From an uncultured Oscillospiraceae bacterium (lineage in GTDB: Bacteria; Bacillota; Clostridia; Oscillospirales; Ruminococcaceae): a stretch of DNA of 15,333 nucleotides. This document shows positions 12,794 to 15,333 of this stretch, piece by piece (position 1 is the stretch's first letter; each line of letters starts with the position of its first letter). The stretch covers positions 1 through 15,333 of the forward strand of contig USLH01000053.1 of NCBI GenBank assembly GCA_900555435.1, written 5' to 3'. The position numbers and the translations under genes are program-made. Under the pieces are notes generated by a model, which saw only the letters and a list, made by a program, of their open reading frames with translations, made no database searches and was not told where the DNA came from.

Positions 12794-15333
12794 TTATTTC
12801 TCTTTCTTCTTGCGGAGCACCACGGCACCGACCAGAGCGGCGGCTGCAGCCCCGAAGAGGACGGAGAGCCCTCTCACGGCAGCGCCGGTCTTGGGAGGAT
12901 CCACCAGAGGAGTGGTCTCGTCGTCGATGACCTCATCGGAATCGCCGGGTTTCACAGGATCCACAGGCCCGGGAGCCAGAGGAGTATCGTCGTCGTCGAT
13001 CTCTTCTTCCTCTTCACCGGAGTTCACCACATAAATGGTAGCAGAAGAACCGGTTCTCACATAGACCGTATCGCCTTCCGGGAAGCTGGGGGTGTAGCCT
13101 TCCGGCACATCCTCGCTGATGATATAGGTGCCGCCTGCGGGGACGGTGATAACGGCACGGTTGCGGCCCGCCCGGAGGGTTCCGGTGTAACTGCGGCCGG
13201 TCTTCTCATTGGTAGCCGTAAAAGTGATCCGTCCGTCATAGGGTTCTGCGTTCTCCCAGCTCTTCTCAATGACGATAATGGTATCGTCTACCACGGGAGG
13301 ATTGGGGGGCAGCTCCGTGGTTCTTCTGTAAACCAGGGTGTATTCCAGGTATCCGTCGCCGATATCCTTCGGGCCAGTGGTGCTGACATAGGTGTAGGTT
13401 TTCTCGGAATACTCCGGCTTCTGGGTGGGCGCGACGAAATCTTCGGAATAATCAAATTCCTCGATTTCGGTGCCGTCATGATTGCCGTCGGTGTAGTACT
13501 CGTGATTCACGCGAATCTTCGAGTAGCGGGGACCATCGTCCTCCACCTGGTACTCAATGGTGAACACATGGTCGTTGTGGACCTCGCCCACCGCATTGTC
13601 AGTGGTGTTCAGGACCCAACCGTCGTAGCTGTCCCGGATCGCGTACTCCACGCCATCATAGGTGGTCTCAGGTTTAGGCTCAAAGCCTTCCTTGTCCAGC
13701 ATGTGGTCGAAATCGGTATCCCGAACTTCGGCGACCAGGTTGCCGTCGGCATCAAAGTACTTGTGGATCACCACAACGTAATCCTTGACTTCCTCGACTT
13801 CCGATTTCTGTTTGTACTTGAGGGTGATGACGTAATCGTCATGCTTGCCCATATTATCCGCATCTTCGGCGTCGTAACTCCACTCGGCGGTTTTGCCCCA
13901 AGCCTCATAGGTCTTTCCGCCGTAGTCGTAGATACGGTCGGGGTTCGGCTCTGAGCCTTCTTTGTAGACCATATGGCCGTAGTTTTCGTCCGTGATGCAG
14001 GAGAGCTTATAGCCTTCAGCATCGTAGTATTCGTGCTTGACAACGATATACTTCGGATTTGCTTCCTTGGTGTTGGTAACAGTCTCCAGAGGATCGCCGT
14101 TCGCCTTGGAAACCACGCCGTAGGAGACCTTGAACGCAATGGGCTCCAGAGCCTCATAGCCGTCCATCTTGGTCTCGGTCAGGGTGTAGTTGAAGCCGGA
14201 GGGGATGCCCTCGATGGTCACGTTGCCGTTGGTGTCAGACACGCCGGTCAGGCTGGTGTTGGAAATCGCGAAGCTGGCGCCGGACAGAGCGTTGCCGTCC
14301 TGGTCCACCTTCCGGAAGCTCAGGGTGCCCAGATAGCCCTTCACCGTAGGAACGGTGAAGTCCACGGTGTCCGGATCCTCCGGGATGACCGTATCGTCCT
14401 TCACTTGGGAGAAGAGGTAGTAGGAAAGGGTAGTAGTGCCGTTGGTGGCATACGCCTTCCCAGCCTCAAAGCCCTCCGCCGCCGTGTTCAGGGTGATGGG
14501 GTAGGTCAGAGTGTAGGTGTAAGTAGTAGTGTCGCCTGCTTCGGAAACTTCCGGCGTACTGCTCTTCAAGTCCCAGCGAAGGATACCGTCTGCATAGGTG
14601 AAGCGGTTGTGATCTGCCGCCGTGTCAGAAGCCGCACCGGTGTACTCGATGAACTGACCCATGGGGTCCGTGACCTTCCAAGCCTGTGCGCCCAGTCGGA
14701 TCAGCTTTGCGATGTTGTCGAACTTAATGGTCAGGTCATCTGCGTTGGAAGCGGTAAAGCCCTTGGTGGAGAAGCCGTTCATCCAGTTGGAAACGTTCAT
14801 CTCCATCCAGTAAGATTTCCAGTAGCCATGCTTCCGCACGCCGTTTACCATCTGCCAGTGATCCTCGCCCTCTTCGGTGCAGTCATATTTGCGGAATCCC
14901 GACCTATGCTTAGCTTCCGTCTCAACGAAGCCCAAATTTTGAAAATCGGCTTTTCCGGTCTGGAACGCCACGGAGTAGAGGTTGATATTTGCAGAGGTGA
15001 TGGTAGAAGCCAGAGTCTCAACGGGCTTCCAGTCAACGTAATACGCAACGTTTCCGCCGCCCTCCGCGCCCTCGATTTTTGTAAGGCTGTTGCGGGTGTC
15101 CGCCTTCACATGGAAGGTGGGGCAGCCGTCAGACATCAGGATAATGCTGACGTTTTTCACGTCTTTCAGGAGGCCGTTCTCGCCTTTTTCGCTGTTGATC
15201 AGATTATACGCCAGCTGCAGGCCGCCTTCCATGTTGGTGCCGCCGGTGTAGCCATCAAAGATATTCCACTCAACATACAATCTGTCAATCGCGTCTTCGA
15301 AGTTGCCGGTGCCCTGGGCCAGGTTGGTCCAGC
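12794..15333 (-). CDS. Sortase-anchored surface protein: VWA, Cna-B/SpaA, MucBP-like repeats, PPKTG signal; N-terminus outside window
   Basis: The reading frame is open to the right edge, so signal peptide and start are missing. I number residues from the TTG codon at 15280, which is internal. A von Willebrand A domain covers the visible start to about 130: TGGTNM (12-17) and LMSDG (49-53) supply two MIDAS elements, and the DxSxS element must lie off the window. A Cna-B/SpaA-like domain at ~314-404 has FRKVDQDGNALSGASFAI and YTLTETKMDGY, placing Lys324 and Glu369 where isopeptide-forming domains carry them. Three MucBP-like repeats follow, then a second Cna-B-like domain (~665-754; IEKSW... 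SEDVPEGYTPSF). Next comes an acidic Pro-rich stalk with EEEEE and DDDD runs. The end is PPKTG (795-799), a hydrophobic segment and RKKKEK. It is a likely adhesin or pilus-tip-type protein on the cell wall; the ligand is unknown. Confidence 0.9.
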   Translation of the reverse strand, partial: WTNLAQGTGNFEDAIDRLYVEWNIFDGYTGGTNMEGGLQLAYNLINSEKGENGLLKDVKNVSIILMSDGCPTFHVKADTRNSLTKIEGAEGGGNVAYYVDWKPVETLASTITSANINLYSVAFQTGKADFQNLGFVETEAKHRSGFRKYDCTEEGEDHWQMVNGVRKHGYWKSYWMEMNVSNWMNGFSTKGFTASNADDLTIKFDNIAKLIRLGAQAWKVTDPMGQFIEYTGAASDTAADHNRFTYADGILRWDLKSSTPEVSEAGDTTTYTYTLTYPITLNTAAEGFEAGKAYATNGTTTLSYYLFSQVKDDTVIPEDPDTVDFTVPTVKGYLGTLSFRKVDQDGNALSGASFAISNTSLTGVSDTNGNVTIEGIPSGFNYTLTETKMDGYEALEPIAFKVSYGVVSKANGDPLETVTNTKEANPKYIVVKHEYYDAEGYKLSCITDENYGHMVYKEGSEPNPDRIYDYGGKTYEAWGKTAEWSYDAEDADNMGKHDDYVITLKYKQKSEVEEVKDYVVVIHKYFDADGNLVAEVRDTDFDHMLDKEGFEPKPETTYDGVEYAIRDSYDGWVLNTTDNAVGEVHNDHVFTIEYQVEDDGPRYSKIRVNHEYYTDGNHDGTEIEEFDYSEDFVAPTQKPEYSEKTYTYVSTTGPKDIGDGYLEYTLVYRRTTELPPNPPVVDDTIIVIEKSWENAEPYDGRITFTATNEKTGRSYTGTLRAGRNRAVITVPAGGTYIISEDVPEGYTPSFPEGDTVYVRTGSSATIYVVNSGEEEEEIDDDDTPLAPGPVDPVKPGDSDEVIDDETTPLVDPPKTGAAVRGLSVLFGAAAAALVGAVVLRKKKEK
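12797..12901 (-). other. C-terminal sortase sorting signal with PPKTG
   Basis: PPKTG replaces LPxTG (12884-12898). It is followed by the mostly hydrophobic stretch GLSVLFGAAAAALVGAVVL and the positive tail RKKKEK. The order is that of a cell-wall sorting signal. PPxTG and SPxTG forms are known substrates of clostridial class-B-like sortases, so the matching sortase probably differs from SrtA. No sortase gene lies in the window. Confidence 0.8.
13316..14053 (-). repeat. Three tandem MucBP-like protein repeats
   Basis: Repeats lie at 14053-13808, 13783-13541 and 13522-13316. They open with VKHEYYDAEG, IHKYFDADG and VNHEYYTDG, spaced 90 and 87 residues apart, and close with ITLKYK, FTIEYQ and YTLVYR. 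The first two also share the block HMVYKEGSEPNPD / HMLDKEGFEPKPE. The third has diverged and is shorter. They probably form an elongated beta-rich stalk; mucin binding is suggested only by family resemblance. Confidence 0.7.

Noticed and set aside
13478..13954. Rightward open frame (158 codons) antisense to the surface-protein repeats
   Set aside because: Val/Ile-rich composition mirrors the codon pattern of the opposite-strand repeats; no ribosome site or recognisable domain.
13316..14053. CRISPR or satellite-type DNA repeat in the surface-protein gene
   Set aside because: Repetition is at the protein level with about 87-90-residue period and diverged nucleotides; there are no short identical repeats with unique spacers.

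Overview
The window looks like chromosome of a GC-rich, spore-forming member of the Clostridia (Oscillospirales or a relative). It carries SpoIVA and a SipL-type partner, which occur only in endospore formers. It also has the Firmicutes-style glgC-glgD pair and a cell-wall-anchored surface protein with a clostridial PPKTG sorting motif. No RNA gene, CRISPR array, insertion sequence or phage gene was seen.

Left part (1-9332), glycogen metabolism. A GH13 alpha-glycosidase, cut by the left edge, is transcribed leftward. It diverges across an AT-rich region of about 375 bp from a rightward cluster: a GlgB-family gene, glgC, glgD and glgA, separated by only 21-28 bp, then glgP after a 183-bp gap with its own sigma-A-type promoter. 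GlgC makes ADP-glucose, GlgA polymerises it, GlgP phosphorolyses the polymer, and the divergent glycosidase would trim or recycle alpha-glucans. GlgD lacks the catalytic loops of GlgC, as expected for a regulatory subunit. The GlgB-family protein keeps its CBM48 and barrel scaffold but has lost the nucleophile (Asp to Cys), the acid/base (Glu to Gly) and three other invariant GH13 residues. It therefore appears to be a branching-enzyme pseudoenzyme. The synthetic part of the cluster thus pairs two working enzymes (GlgC, GlgA) with two degenerate paralogues (GlgD, GlgB-like), and no competent branching enzyme is encoded here.

Middle part (9333-12715), sporulation. A bidirectional terminator separates glgP from a 49-codon leftward gene of unknown function. 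Divergent from that gene is a two-gene unit, a SPOCS/DUF3794-LysM protein of the SipL type followed 22 bp later by spoIVA, with a sigma-E-like promoter upstream. Both products act at the forespore surface: SpoIVA is the ATPase forming the coat basement layer and SipL is its LysM-bearing partner.

Right part (12716-15333). A leftward gene, open at the right edge, encodes a large surface protein: von Willebrand A domain, Cna-B/SpaA-like domain, three tandem MucBP-like repeats, a second Cna-B-like domain, an acidic stalk and a sortase signal. A perfect 12-bp terminator hairpin follows it.
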